Shown here: positions 18,396-28,300 of the stretch, piece by piece
Layout: the number at the start of each line of letters is the position of its first letter
Position numbering within the stretch: the first letter of the stretch is position 1
Origin: Bacteroidota bacterium
Lineage (GTDB): Bacteria > Bacteroidota > Ignavibacteria > Kapaibacteriales > UBA2268
Assembly (NCBI GenBank): GCA_021780815.1
Contig: JAJXYC010000014.1
Coordinates: 1 to 46,243, forward strand
Direction of reading: 5' to 3'
Length of the DNA stretch: 46,243 bases
Notes under the pieces: generated by a model
What the model was told of the DNA's origin: nothing
The model's database searches: none
The model's input: only the letters and a program-made list of their open reading frames with translations
Translations under genes and position numbers: made by a program

Positions 18396-19805
18396 TTAAA
18401 GATAAATTCCATAATTATTTTTTAAAACAATTAGTTTATCTTCCATCATATCATTAATTGCATATTTAATACCACCTGTGCCAAAACCCGATTCTTTGTA
18501 TCCACCAAATGGCATCCAATCTACCCTAAAAGCTGTGCTATCATTTATTATACAAGCTTTTTGTTCAATATTTTTTGCATAATAAAATGCCAAATCAATA
18601 TTCTCTGTATAAATTGAAGTTTGAAAAGCAAATTTAGATTCATTAATTGCATTTATAACTTCATCAATTTCTTTGTATTTGATAATTGATAAAATTGGAC
18701 CAAAAACTTCATCTTTAAAAACTAACATTTCAGAATTAACGTTTTCAAGTAGTGTCGGTGCAAAGCATTGATTTGCCAATGGATTACCACCAATTAAGAC
18801 TTTTGCTCCTTTAATTTTCGCATCTCCGATTAAGAACTCCATTTTTTCTACTACCGCTTTGGTAATCAAAGGACCACAATCTGTATCAGGCAAAGTTGCA
18901 TCACCCGTTTTCAAATTATTTACACTTTCCTTCATTTGATTAGCAAAAGCATCATAAATTTTTTCATCAACATAGGCTAATTGTGTAGAAACACAAACTT
19001 GTCCTGAATGATAATAAGCACCACGAATAATTGAAGGCACAGCAATGCTTAAATTAGCATCATTTGCAACAACGGTAGCCGCAGTACCGCCATGTTCCAA
19101 CATAACTTTAACACCTGGTAGAACTTTTCTACGAATAAGCCATCCAATATCTGCGTTTCCAACAAAGGATACATATTTAATAACTGGATTGGTAAGAATT
19201 TCTTCTGTTTCCTTCCCGGATAATACAAGGTATTGTAAAGCATCAGGATTTAGACCTGCTTGATAAAAGAAATCTGTAATTTTTTTGGCAGAAAGAGGTG
19301 TTTTCTCAGCTGGTTTAAGAATAACGGAATTACCTGAGGCAATTGCCGTAGAAACTTGATGACAAATCAAATTTACGGGATGATTGAACGCAGAAATAGC
19401 AAGGACAACTCCAATAGATTGTTTTAGCGTAAAAGATATATGATTTTCACTACCTTTAGCTCTATCCATTGTAATTTGTTCACCATTTAAATGCAAGGTT
19501 TCCATTCCAGACATTTTCACTGTATTCACTGCTCGTGCAACTTCTACACGTGCATCTTTTAATGGTTTACCTCCTTCTTTGGCTATCAAAAACGATAGTT
19601 CTTCTGAATCAGATGCAATAAGTTCCGCTACTTTAAATAAAATTTCTGCACGTTCCCAAGCTGGCATCTTCTTCATATAATTTTGATATGCTTTTTCTGC
19701 TTTTTCAAAAGCATCTTGAACTTCTAATGGTGTTGGCTTTTTTATCGTATCTAACAATTCGCCAGAAAAAGGATTTCTAACCTCTAATAATTGATGATTA
19801 TTCAT
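18396..19805 (-). CDS. NAD(P)-dependent aldehyde dehydrogenase
   Basis: 469 residues, the usual ALDH length. It oxidises an aldehyde to the acid; the substrate is not readable. Catalytic Cys271 lies in HSGQVCVST and the general base Glu in MLEHGGTAATVV. The cofactor site contains ISAFNHPVNL and KPAEKTPLSA. The usual GSTxVG is FVGNADIG. C-terminal DEVFGPILS and PFGGYKESGFG are standard. The overall look is nearest the lactaldehyde dehydrogenase / non-phosphorylating glyceraldehyde-3-phosphate dehydrogenase side of the superfamily, a judgement by eye. AAGGG stands 7-11 bases before ATG. Single gene: about 130 bases separate it from purF and 120 from the regulator upstream. Confidence 0.9.
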   Translation of the reverse strand: MNNHQLLEVRNPFSGELLDTIKKPTPLEVQDAFEKAEKAYQNYMKKMPAWERAEILFKVAELIASDSEELSFLIAKEGGKPLKDARVEVARAVNTVKMSGMETLHLNGEQITMDRAKGSENHISFTLKQSIGVVLAISAFNHPVNLICHQVSTAIASGNSVILKPAEKTPLSAKKITDFFYQAGLNPDALQYLVLSGKETEEILTNPVIKYVSFVGNADIGWLIRRKVLPGVKVMLEHGGTAATVVANDANLSIAVPSIIRGAYYHSGQVCVSTQLAYVDEKIYDAFANQMKESVNNLKTGDATLPDTDCGPLITKAVVEKMEFLIGDAKIKGAKVLIGGNPLANQCFAPTLLENVNSEMLVFKDEVFGPILSIIKYKEIDEVINAINESKFAFQTSIYTENIDLAFYYAKNIEQKACIINDSTAFRVDWMPFGGYKESGFGTGGIKYAINDMMEDKLIVLKNNYGIYL

Positions 19806-19925
19806 AAATACCCTTAATAATTATCTTATTTTAAATTATCTTGTTTTTATTTTGTAAATATTTGTAAATAAAAATTATTAATAGAAAGGAAAAAAAGGAA
19901 AGAAAATATATTTTTCCCTATAAAA

Positions 19926-21131
19926 TTATTTTTGCTCATAAATAAAAATTGAACCTAAAATTCCATCTTCTTTATTTACATTTAAAATTTTATAAATTGT
20001 TTCATCGGTTAAACGAGTACCAGCTCCCACCAATTTTAAACCAGATTGAGTAAATATATTCCTTGATAAAATCATATTAGGAGTTAATTCAGAAATCAAT
20101 ATGGGATTTTCACGAGTATGTCCTGTTTTACCTTTCATATTTAAAGAAGCAAGATATTGGTCGTAATAAGCAATTATTCGGAAATCATATAAACGATGTG
20201 CCTCGTTAAAAAGCAATTCAATTGCTTTTGCTTCTTTCCCTTGATTTTTTTCAAGAAAATATTCAAAATCAATTGCAACACGTAAAACTCTGCTTTCCAA
20301 TGGAATTTCCCAAGTTTTCATTTTATCAGGCATTCCAGAGCCATCAAAATTTTCATAAATATGCACTAAAATATTAGTGATATCTTCAAAATCTGGGATT
20401 TGGGATAATAATTGTTGAGTATAAGCAGGAACTCTGTTCATGCTCTCATTTGTAACAAATCCATTAGTCATAACAGGCAGATGAATTTGACTTTCCGTTA
20501 AAAAAAGCTTTCCTACAAAGACCAATTTTGAAGCAAGCGTTACTCTTTCTATTTCTTCTGGGTTCTCTGAAAGTCTTTGTGTAATCCAAAACGCTGCATT
20601 TTTAATACTTTCTGTAAGTTTATCGGCTTTTTGGATTTTTGAATTTTGAAATTCAGATATTAAAGTAATCATTCGTTCTCTATTCTTTGCATTTTCTTCT
20701 AAAAGGTGCGAAACTTTTTCTTGTAGTTCTTTTGCATTGATTTTCTCGCTAATAAATTTCTTTGCATTTAGCAATCTTGTGATTAGATTTTCAGTTTGAA
20801 TAGGTTTGTGGAAGAAATCATCAGCACCAGCTTTTAAAGCCTGAATTCCAATAGAAGCATCATCGCCTGTTGTCATTACTATTGAAAAATAAATCTCGTT
20901 AGGAAATATTTGTTTTATTTTCTTTAAAACATTTATACCATTAGCATCTTCAAGGAACACATCAATAATAAAAATAGATGGGAATTGCAATTTTTCAAGT
21001 AAATCAACAATATCAACTAACTTCCCTGCTTGCTTTATACCAATATTAGGGAAAAATTTGCTCACTACATTATTAATAAACGTAGCTTGTATCAAATCAT
21101 CTTCAAATATGTATATCTTTTGTATTTCCAA
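19926..21131 (-). CDS. Response regulator with degenerate HD-GYP output domain
   Basis: 401 residues starting at TTG; an in-frame stop lies just upstream and the next Met would cut the receiver domain, so TTG is the only reasonable start. Receiver domain about 1-125: acidic pair in FEDD, phospho-acceptor Asp57 in IIDVFLED, and Lys in HKPIQ. A coiled segment covers about 125-165. Residues about 170-310 align with HD-GYP phosphodiesterases (HIYENFDGSGMPDKM, then IPLESRVLRVAIDFEYFL), but the HD pair is replaced by FVGK, HHE by YEN and GYP by GMP, so metal binding and c-di-GMP hydrolysis look lost. The tail (ISELTPNMILSRNIF) is the small domain often attached to HD-GYP proteins. No kinase gene is nearby. 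It may act by binding rather than catalysis. Confidence 0.85.
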   Translation of the reverse strand: MEIQKIYIFEDDLIQATFINNVVSKFFPNIGIKQAGKLVDIVDLLEKLQFPSIFIIDVFLEDANGINVLKKIKQIFPNEIYFSIVMTTGDDASIGIQALKAGADDFFHKPIQTENLITRLLNAKKFISEKINAKELQEKVSHLLEENAKNRERMITLISEFQNSKIQKADKLTESIKNAAFWITQRLSENPEEIERVTLASKLVFVGKLFLTESQIHLPVMTNGFVTNESMNRVPAYTQQLLSQIPDFEDITNILVHIYENFDGSGMPDKMKTWEIPLESRVLRVAIDFEYFLEKNQGKEAKAIELLFNEAHRLYDFRIIAYYDQYLASLNMKGKTGHTRENPILISELTPNMILSRNIFTQSGLKLVGAGTRLTDETIYKILNVNKEDGILGSIFIYEQK

Positions 21132-21195
21132 GTTATCTCAATTGTTAAAATTAGATGTTTTTACAATAATTTTATTTTATAAACTTCAAATTTAC

Positions 21196-21203
21196 TAATT
21201 TTG
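21196..21203 (+). promoter_or_regulatory. Candidate -7 box for acyltransferase-DUF3098-era operon
   Basis: TAATTTTG in the divergent 110-base gap, 38 bases before the ATG. A -33 TTTG at the right distance is not visible. Confidence 0.35.
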
Positions 21204-21241
21204 TATATATTATAAATACATTTTCTTAATTTTTATAAATA

Positions 21242-22384
21242 ATGGACGCAGCAACACAATCAAACCGTGTGCCATCATTAGATTTAGCAAGAATATTAGC
21301 AATGTTGATGATGATTTCAGGGCACACTTTTTTTTCTCTTGTCAATCCTAAGCTTGTAGATGTAAGTGTTTTCCCTTGGTCTTGGTGGGAATTTCTTCGT
21401 GGCGTTACCGCACCAATTTTTTTAACTGTTTCTGGTATTGTTCAAGTCTTTGCCAATAAAAGAGATGCAAAAGGTAATTTAAGTGAAAAAACTATTACTA
21501 AAAGATACAGAATGGGGCTTCTTTTAATTGCAATTGGATATATTTTAATGTTCCCCGCTGACCGAATCTATGATATCCCTTTTTTAGAACACAAATACCT
21601 CGAAGGCTTTTTTGCAGTTAATATTCTACAACTTTTTGGTTTATCTTTATTATTTGTCCTTATATCTTTTATATTAACCAAAAGCGATAAAATATTATTT
21701 AAAGTTTCCATAACCATTGCATTATTAATAACATTACTAAGCCCATTTTCCCAATTAATTAATTGGTTTTCTTTTTTACCTTATCCTGTTGCTTCTTACT
21801 TTGATTACCGTAATGGCTCATTCTTCGGGGTATTTCCTTTTAGTGCCTATCTATTTTATGGACTTGCTTTTGGAACAAAACTGAAGCAAATTGATGCTAC
21901 AAAAAGAATCAATTATATTATAAAAATGGGATTCCGTTTTATCCCTGTTTCTCTTGCATTAGGAACAATTCTTTTAAGCCTTGAACTACCTTTCTTATCA
22001 AGTGGATTAATACCATATAAAGTAAGTATAGGTTTCTTTTTCTTACGTTTTAGTGTAGTTGCTTTGGTTCTTGCTCTTACAGGAATGGCTACAATAAAAT
22101 TGCCAAATTTACATAGATATTTTACTTTCTTCGGGCAAAAAGCTTTATATGTTTATATATTACATATTATCGTTTTGTATGGAACAAGTTTAACTCCCGG
22201 GCTAAATACATTTTTTGGCGAACATTCTTCTGTTGCTTTCGCTTATGTAAATATTCCGATAGTCCTTGCTAGTACGATGATTTTAACTTATACTGTTAAT
22301 CAATTATTAAATTCCAGCAAACGATTTAATTTAATTTATAAATTTTCTATTACAGCATATTTAGTTTATTTGCTTTTTATTTAA
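21242..22384 (+). CDS. DUF1624 / HGSNAT-like membrane acyltransferase
   Basis: 380 residues with about ten membrane helices. The start reads RVPSLDLARILAMLMMISGH and a little later FLRGVTAPIFLTVSG, the signature of the DUF1624 family related to heparan-alpha-glucosaminide N-acetyltransferase; the His in the first helix is the expected acyl-carrying residue. Such proteins move acetyl groups across the inner membrane to glycans. A cytoplasmic Lys-rich loop (KRDAKGNLSEKTITKRYRMG) follows helix 2. It is the first gene of a run with the DUF3098 protein and Era, 43 bases before the next. Substrate unknown. Confidence 0.85.
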   Translation: MDAATQSNRVPSLDLARILAMLMMISGHTFFSLVNPKLVDVSVFPWSWWEFLRGVTAPIFLTVSGIVQVFANKRDAKGNLSEKTITKRYRMGLLLIAIGYILMFPADRIYDIPFLEHKYLEGFFAVNILQLFGLSLLFVLISFILTKSDKILFKVSITIALLITLLSPFSQLINWFSFLPYPVASYFDYRNGSFFGVFPFSAYLFYGLAFGTKLKQIDATKRINYIIKMGFRFIPVSLALGTILLSLELPFLSSGLIPYKVSIGFFFLRFSVVALVLALTGMATIKLPNLHRYFTFFGQKALYVYILHIIVLYGTSLTPGLNTFFGEHSSVAFAYVNIPIVLASTMILTYTVNQLLNSSKRFNLIYKFSITAYLVYLLFI

Positions 22385-22427
22385 ATTTTTTTAATAAATT
22401 TGTATTTTAAAAATTATTCAAATTAAA

Positions 22428-22727
22428 ATGACTGCAAAACAAGTTATAAAAGCAAAAGAAAAAGCAAAAATTGCTACAAAGAATGCTCCAAAATGGCACT
22501 TTCCATTAGAAAAGAAAAATTTCTATGTGATTGGAATTGGAATTGGAGTAATTATTTTAGGTTATCTTCTAATGGCAACTGGAATCGGTAACCAACCCGC
22601 TATTCCTCATGGAAGATGGGATAATATTTGGTCTGTTAATATAGCTCCTATTGTCCTTGTGATTGGTTACTGTATTATAATTCCTTATGGAATTTTTAAG
22701 AGATTTAATACAACAACACACGAATGA
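22428..22727 (+). CDS. DUF3098-family small membrane protein
   Basis: 99 residues. A Lys/Ala-rich cytoplasmic N-terminus (about 1-25) leads to PLEKKNFYVIGIGIGVIILG and a second helix (IAPIVLVIGYCIIIPYGIF), with a short polar loop between. The layout (FPLxKKNF, helix, LAPIVLxxGF, helix) is that of DUF3098, found widely in Bacteroidota and of unknown role. Its stop overlaps the era start by four bases (ATGA), so translation is coupled. Position between a membrane acyltransferase and Era may only reflect shared transcription. Confidence 0.82.
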   Translation: MTAKQVIKAKEKAKIATKNAPKWHFPLEKKNFYVIGIGIGVIILGYLLMATGIGNQPAIPHGRWDNIWSVNIAPIVLVIGYCIIIPYGIFKRFNTTTHE

Positions 22728-23620
22728 CAATAAAAAAATCAGGTTTTGTTTCAATTATTGGAAAGCCGAATGTAGGGAAATCTACTTTATTAAATTCTAT
22801 TCTTGGAACCAAATTATCTATTGTTTCTCCAAAGCCTCAAACAACCCGTAAAGAAGTCGTAGGTATATTAACCGAGGATAATTATCAAATAGTTTTTTTA
22901 GATACTCCTGGTTTATTAAAGCCTCGTTACAAACTTCAAGAAGTAATGATGGAGTACGTTCCTCAATCGATTCAATCTGCCGATATTTTGCTTTTTGTTT
23001 TTGACTTTGAACATTTATCAAAACAAAATAATCCTTTACATTCTTCTATAATCAATTTAATTGAAGAGATACAATTACCCAAAATTGCTGTTTTAAATAA
23101 AATTGATGTTGCAAAATACAAAGTTGAAATTATTCCTATACTAGATAGAATTTCTAATATTACAAAATTTGATGAAATTATTCCGATTTCTGCTTTAAAG
23201 AAAGAAAATCTTGAACCTCTTTTACAATCTTTACTAAAATATTTACCTGAAAATGAATTTTATTATGATGAAGAAAGTTTAAGCACATTAAATAATAAAT
23301 TTTTTGCTGCAGAAATTATACGGGAAAAAATATTTTTATTCACCGAAGAAGAAGTTCCTTACTCAACAGAAGTTCAAATTACTGAATTTAAAGAAAGAGA
23401 AACGGGGAAATGGTTTATTTCTTCTGATATTATTGTAGAAAAGAAAACGCAAAAACAAATAATCATAGGTAAAGACGGAAAATTAATTAAACAAATAGGT
23501 CAAGAAGCTCGATATGAAATAGAAAAGCTCCTTGAACATCCTGTGTTCTTAGAGCTTTTTGTTAAAGTGCGTACTGATTGGAGAAACAACCCTACTTTTT
23601 TAAAGTCATTTGGTTATTAA
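22724..23620 (+). CDS. era: GTPase Era
   Basis: 298 residues. Ribosome-assembly GTPase that binds the 3' end of 16S rRNA and checks 30S maturation. G1 GKPNVGKST (13-21), switch I with PQTTRKEVVGI, G3 DTPGLL, G4 NKID, and a C-terminal KH domain with QIIIGKDGKLIKQIGQEAR (about 245-265), which binds RNA. Start fixed by the ATGA overlap with the preceding gene. Converges with the dipeptidase gene, the two stops being 14 bases apart with no room for a separate terminator. Confidence 0.98.
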   Translation: MTIKKSGFVSIIGKPNVGKSTLLNSILGTKLSIVSPKPQTTRKEVVGILTEDNYQIVFLDTPGLLKPRYKLQEVMMEYVPQSIQSADILLFVFDFEHLSKQNNPLHSSIINLIEEIQLPKIAVLNKIDVAKYKVEIIPILDRISNITKFDEIIPISALKKENLEPLLQSLLKYLPENEFYYDEESLSTLNNKFFAAEIIREKIFLFTEEEVPYSTEVQITEFKERETGKWFISSDIIVEKKTQKQIIIGKDGKLIKQIGQEARYEIEKLLEHPVFLELFVKVRTDWRNNPTFLKSFGY

Positions 23621-23634
23621 TTGCTCATCTTGTT

Positions 23635-25287
23635 TTATTTCTTATCTGTTTTCTTTCTCCATTTTAAATCATAATAACCAGGTTTATCTTCAATTACTCT
23701 TTTAAAATAATCGTCACCATAACCAACGCCTTGTGGATTTCTGCCTCGGTCTATGTTTACATTATTAATATAACCATCATTATATTTTACCACTAGTTTC
23801 TTCCATAGGTCATACCAATCAGAAAATACAATATCGCTTTGTGAAACTGAATAGTCAGTTAAATACTGTATTGCTAAATTTTTATCTTGCTTATAAAGTT
23901 CATTCGCAGTATTTTCTACGGCAGGCTGAAACGCAAAAAATTTATTTTCTAATTTAGATTGTTCGGTTTTAATATCTTTAATGATATAACTATATTTGGT
24001 ATAAGCAAGATTTGCAACTAAATTGAATACCCAAAATCCCTTGGTTAAATCTAATTCAGCAATACTACCACCTATAAAAGGCTTTGGAGGTTCGGTAATA
24101 GAGCAATACAAAGGCATATAAACATTGGAATAAGTATCATCAACACCATACCAAAAAACACCACCTATTTCACGTGGTAAAAAAGAGCGCATCTGTGCAA
24201 CAAAAGAAAAAGCCGTTTGTTGTGTTGAAATAGGTCTTTCCCAGCCATAATGATGAACCGTATCAGTTGAAATTTGCCAACCTAAATTTTTCCAACGATA
24301 TGGGTTCCCGAATGGACCAGCAGCAAATCCTTTTGTCATATCAAATTCAGTACCTTCAAAATGGTCTCTCATTAATGAAATTACATCTTGCACAGATAGA
24401 TTATGGTCAGGTTTAATATAAAGCGGATAAGGCTTTGCTCCTTCAACAGCACGCCAATAATCAGAAGATAAATTAAGTGAGGGTGCCGCTCTTCTAAATA
24501 AGCTCCAAACTCTTCCTTCGCAAAAAAGCAAAGCTGATGGATTAGCAGGTGCATATGCTTTTTGGAAACTAAATTGACCATCTTTTTTAGGGTCGTAATA
24601 CTTCATTTTAATAGCAAAACTTTCTACATCAGGAGAACACATTATATTTTCTTTATCATTTTTATCAAAGCTTTGAATTCTTGATTGATTGGCATGAGCC
24701 GAAATATATCCATCAGGAATTCTCACAGCTGCCCAAACAGCCCCTTTTTCATACTTCCCTTTGGAAATCATTTCTAAAATCCATACTTCGTTAGGGTCTG
24801 CCACCGAAAACGATTCGCCTTCACTATAATAACCATATTCTGCAACTAAATCTCCCATTACTTGTATCGCTTCTCGTGCCGTTTTGGAACGTTGCAAAGC
24901 AAGATATATTAAAGAACCATAATCTACAATTGCTGTTGTATCTCGCAATTCTTCACGGCCTCCAAATGTTGTTTCTCCTATACTTACTTGATATTCATTC
25001 ATATTACCAATTACTTTGTATGTATGTGAAACTTGTTTTATTTTACCTAAAAATTTACCTGTATCCCATTCATAAATATCTAACATTGAACCTACTGGAT
25101 AGTCAGCGGCATTAATAAAATACAGTGGTTCCATAAATCCACCAGCATCTGCATTATAACTTATCATCGCTGAACCATCTTTCGAAGCTCCCTTTGATAC
25201 TAATAAGTTTGTGCAAGCAAAACTTCCAAAAGAACTTGCAATTAAAAAAGCAATTATTAAATTAATCAGAATTTTTTTATTTAACAT
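23635..25287 (-). CDS. C69 family (Ntn-hydrolase) dipeptidase, exported
   Basis: 550 residues. Family C69 peptidases cleave dipeptides using an N-terminal cysteine uncovered by processing. Here Cys25 follows a hydrophobic leader (ILINLIIAFLIASSFGSFA) and begins CTNLLVSKGASKDGSAM, the family signature, so leader removal could both export and activate it. Other conserved stretches: TFGGREEL, ADPNEVWILEMI and WAAVRIPDGYISAHANQSR (a family hallmark). It lies 15 bases after the subtilisin gene on the same strand, so a protease and a dipeptidase are co-expressed. AAGGTT precedes the ATG. The leader does not match a lipobox (SFAC), so lipidation is unlikely. Confidence 0.93.
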   Translation of the reverse strand: MLNKKILINLIIAFLIASSFGSFACTNLLVSKGASKDGSAMISYNADAGGFMEPLYFINAADYPVGSMLDIYEWDTGKFLGKIKQVSHTYKVIGNMNEYQVSIGETTFGGREELRDTTAIVDYGSLIYLALQRSKTAREAIQVMGDLVAEYGYYSEGESFSVADPNEVWILEMISKGKYEKGAVWAAVRIPDGYISAHANQSRIQSFDKNDKENIMCSPDVESFAIKMKYYDPKKDGQFSFQKAYAPANPSALLFCEGRVWSLFRRAAPSLNLSSDYWRAVEGAKPYPLYIKPDHNLSVQDVISLMRDHFEGTEFDMTKGFAAGPFGNPYRWKNLGWQISTDTVHHYGWERPISTQQTAFSFVAQMRSFLPREIGGVFWYGVDDTYSNVYMPLYCSITEPPKPFIGGSIAELDLTKGFWVFNLVANLAYTKYSYIIKDIKTEQSKLENKFFAFQPAVENTANELYKQDKNLAIQYLTDYSVSQSDIVFSDWYDLWKKLVVKYNDGYINNVNIDRGRNPQGVGYGDDYFKRVIEDKPGYYDLKWRKKTDKK

Positions 25288-25301
25288 CGATAACCTTAAT
25301 A

Positions 25302-28300
25302 TTAGTTGTTAATAATAATTTTTTGAATATATTTATGGGTTGCGTTCTTTAAAATAACAAAATAAACTCCATCGCTTAATTTAGGAAATTCAATATTATG
25401 TTCATTACTTCCTTCTTGCATTTCAAAGGAGTGTAAATAACAAATTTGATTTAAATCATTAAAAAGTTCTAATTGATAAGTACCATTCATTTCTGAATTG
25501 AAATACAAAGAAACTCTCCCATTTGTTGGGTTTGGAGAAATATTGAACTTATCTATACCCAAAGCTTCAAATACAGAATTAGCAGGGTCTCCAACTCCAA
25601 TAACTTTAAATTGGATGTTTGCCGGATTACCATCTGTCAATAATTGAATAGTGGCAGATTTGGAACCTGTTGTTATTGGTGCAAATCCTACACGGAAATT
25701 AATCGTTGAACCCACATCTATCGATGTTGGCAATGTAGATTTAATTGAAAATTCACTTGCTTGTGTTCCTTCATCAGGAATAACTTGATAACTCAACACT
25801 GATGAAAGATAATTTCCTGTATTTTGTAGTTTGATAAACTTCGTTTTATTCTTATTTACAGGTTCATTACCACAATCTATAGGTTCAGCATCTAAAAGAG
25901 TAATTTGCTTATTAATTTCAGTTGGTTGATAAATAAAATCAAGATAAGAAAGCGAGTAACCTAATTGCCACAACCTTACTTTACCCGACAATATAGCGTG
26001 AGTTGCTAAAACATAATTTTCATATTTTTCAGATAGTTCTGAACTCCAAGTATTTCCATTATCATCTGAGTATTTTACTTCACCAGTATAAAATAAAATA
26101 TATTGCTTATTTGTTCCACTTGGCGAAAAAGCATAGATAGGTAATAAATTTTGAGCAGTGAAATTGATTGTTTGATTAATATTCCAGTTTTTTGCCCCAT
26201 CGCTTGTCATAGCAAGAAAACGACTTGATGTAGGTCTTAAATCAGTTGCAAATATTGCAAATCCGGTACTATCATTGCTAAATGATAAATCAAGAACAGG
26301 TTGCCCAACATTTATATTTGAGACAGACCAAGTTTGTCCTCGGTCTGTTGAACTAAATACTCTCCCCATTGTCGTTCCAAACCAAATATGGTCTCCTGAA
26401 AATTGACCAGAACCAACAAGTCCATCTTCATTTGTTAAAGCAAGAGGCACATTATTTGCCCGGTTCCAGCTTTTGCCACCGTCAGTTGTAGTAGCAATTC
26501 CCCAAACTGAATTAATTGGGTCACCAAGAACAATACCATTATTGCTATCATAAAAATGAATGAAATTAATAAATCCTGTTATCTGTGTTGAATTATAGGA
26601 AGTCCAACTTGCACCTCCATCTTTTGTATATAATATTTCAGATGTAGCCGTAGTTGAAGAACCAGTCCCTATAAATGCAGTATTTGCGTCAAAAGCATAT
26701 ATAGCATAATCAGGATTTGTTGTTTGATAATTCATTGTTACATTAGTCCCGGAAATTTTCCCATAAAGCCCTTTGTTATATACCAAGTCATTACCAACTA
26801 TCCAGCCATTTTGTTCATCTACCATTTGCATAGCATTCATTGAAATATAACTTGGATTATTTGCACTTTGGATTTTGATTGAAAATTGGTTTTGAGTTGT
26901 AATATTGATTGGTAAATTTACTAATTCATAATTAGTATAAGTTCCTGACGTAATAGTTGCAAGCAATCTTGTCTTTCCAGAGAACCAAGGACAATTTTTT
27001 GTAATTTGTAAATTCAATTGTAAATCTTTGATTTCATTTGAAGCCATAGAATTCAAAGAAAAAACAGAATCATTTAGAACAACCCAATTATCTAAAGGAG
27101 TTAATTTAACGCTCACATCAGAAGTAGTTGGAGAAAGATAATTTTTAAAAGAAATTTTGATTTGATTATTATTAAAATCACTAATATAACCTTGTGAATT
27201 AATCAATACTTGTTCCAAAGCAATACCAGGAATTTGTAAGTTTGGGTCTTGATTATTATATTGAAAAGCTTTTTGAGCATTGGCAATACCAAAATAATAA
27301 GGTCGCAATGAAGGCGAAGTTGCTACTTTATCATCAGCAGTTCCACGAATTTGCAACATCAATTGCTTTGGTGTCCAATTAGGATGAATAGATTTAAGAG
27401 AAGCAACTAACCCTGATATAATAGGTGAAGCCATAGAAGTACCACTTTCTTTTGCATATCCATTATTAGGAACTGTTGAAAGTATATTTTCGCCAGGTGC
27501 CCAAATATCCACAGTAATTCCATAATCAGAGAAAGAAGATGCTTTATAGTTAGCTCCTACTGAACCAACACAAAAAACAGCACCATAACCGGCGGGATAT
27601 TCTTGGTCATCATCAACAAGAGCTGAATTGTTTCCGGCGGCAACAACAACGACCGAACCTTTTGCTACTGCTGTATTAATAATATCTTCTTCTGCTGGCG
27701 AATAACCAGGACCACCCCAACTACAATTAATAACATCTGCGCCTAAATTTGCGGCATATAATATGCCATCATATCCAGCAAGAATCCCTGATATTTGATT
27801 GTTGTCCGCTCCTACTTTTACAGGTATTATGCTACAACCATAACCTATACTTGCTATACCTAAATTGTTATCTGTTACAGCATCAGCACAACCAGAAACA
27901 TGTGTACCATGCAAATTATTTGGGTCTGATGGCCTTGTATCATTGTCGGGTAAAAAAGTTGTAGAATTTGCATTTATATTACCAACAAAATCCCAACCGT
28001 GAACATCATCAACATATCCATTATGGTCATCGTCAATTCCATTATCAGGTATCTCATTTGGATTTGTCCATAAATTCCCATTCAAATCTTCATGACTCCA
28101 ATCAATACCAGAATCAACTATTGCAATTTTTATACTCTTACTCCCTTTAGAGATTTCCCAGGCTTTCCGCATATTCAGCATTTCCAAAGCATATTGTTCA
28201 CCTGAATTAAATCTCGGGTCATTTGGAGCATAGTCATAACTATATCTTATAAAAATTGGAGTAGCATATTCCACATCAGGATTATTCATTAACTCTTGAC

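Noticed and set aside
25212-25216. Lipobox in the C69 dipeptidase
   Set aside because: SFAC lacks the usual Leu and small residues, and the Cys is the family nucleophile.
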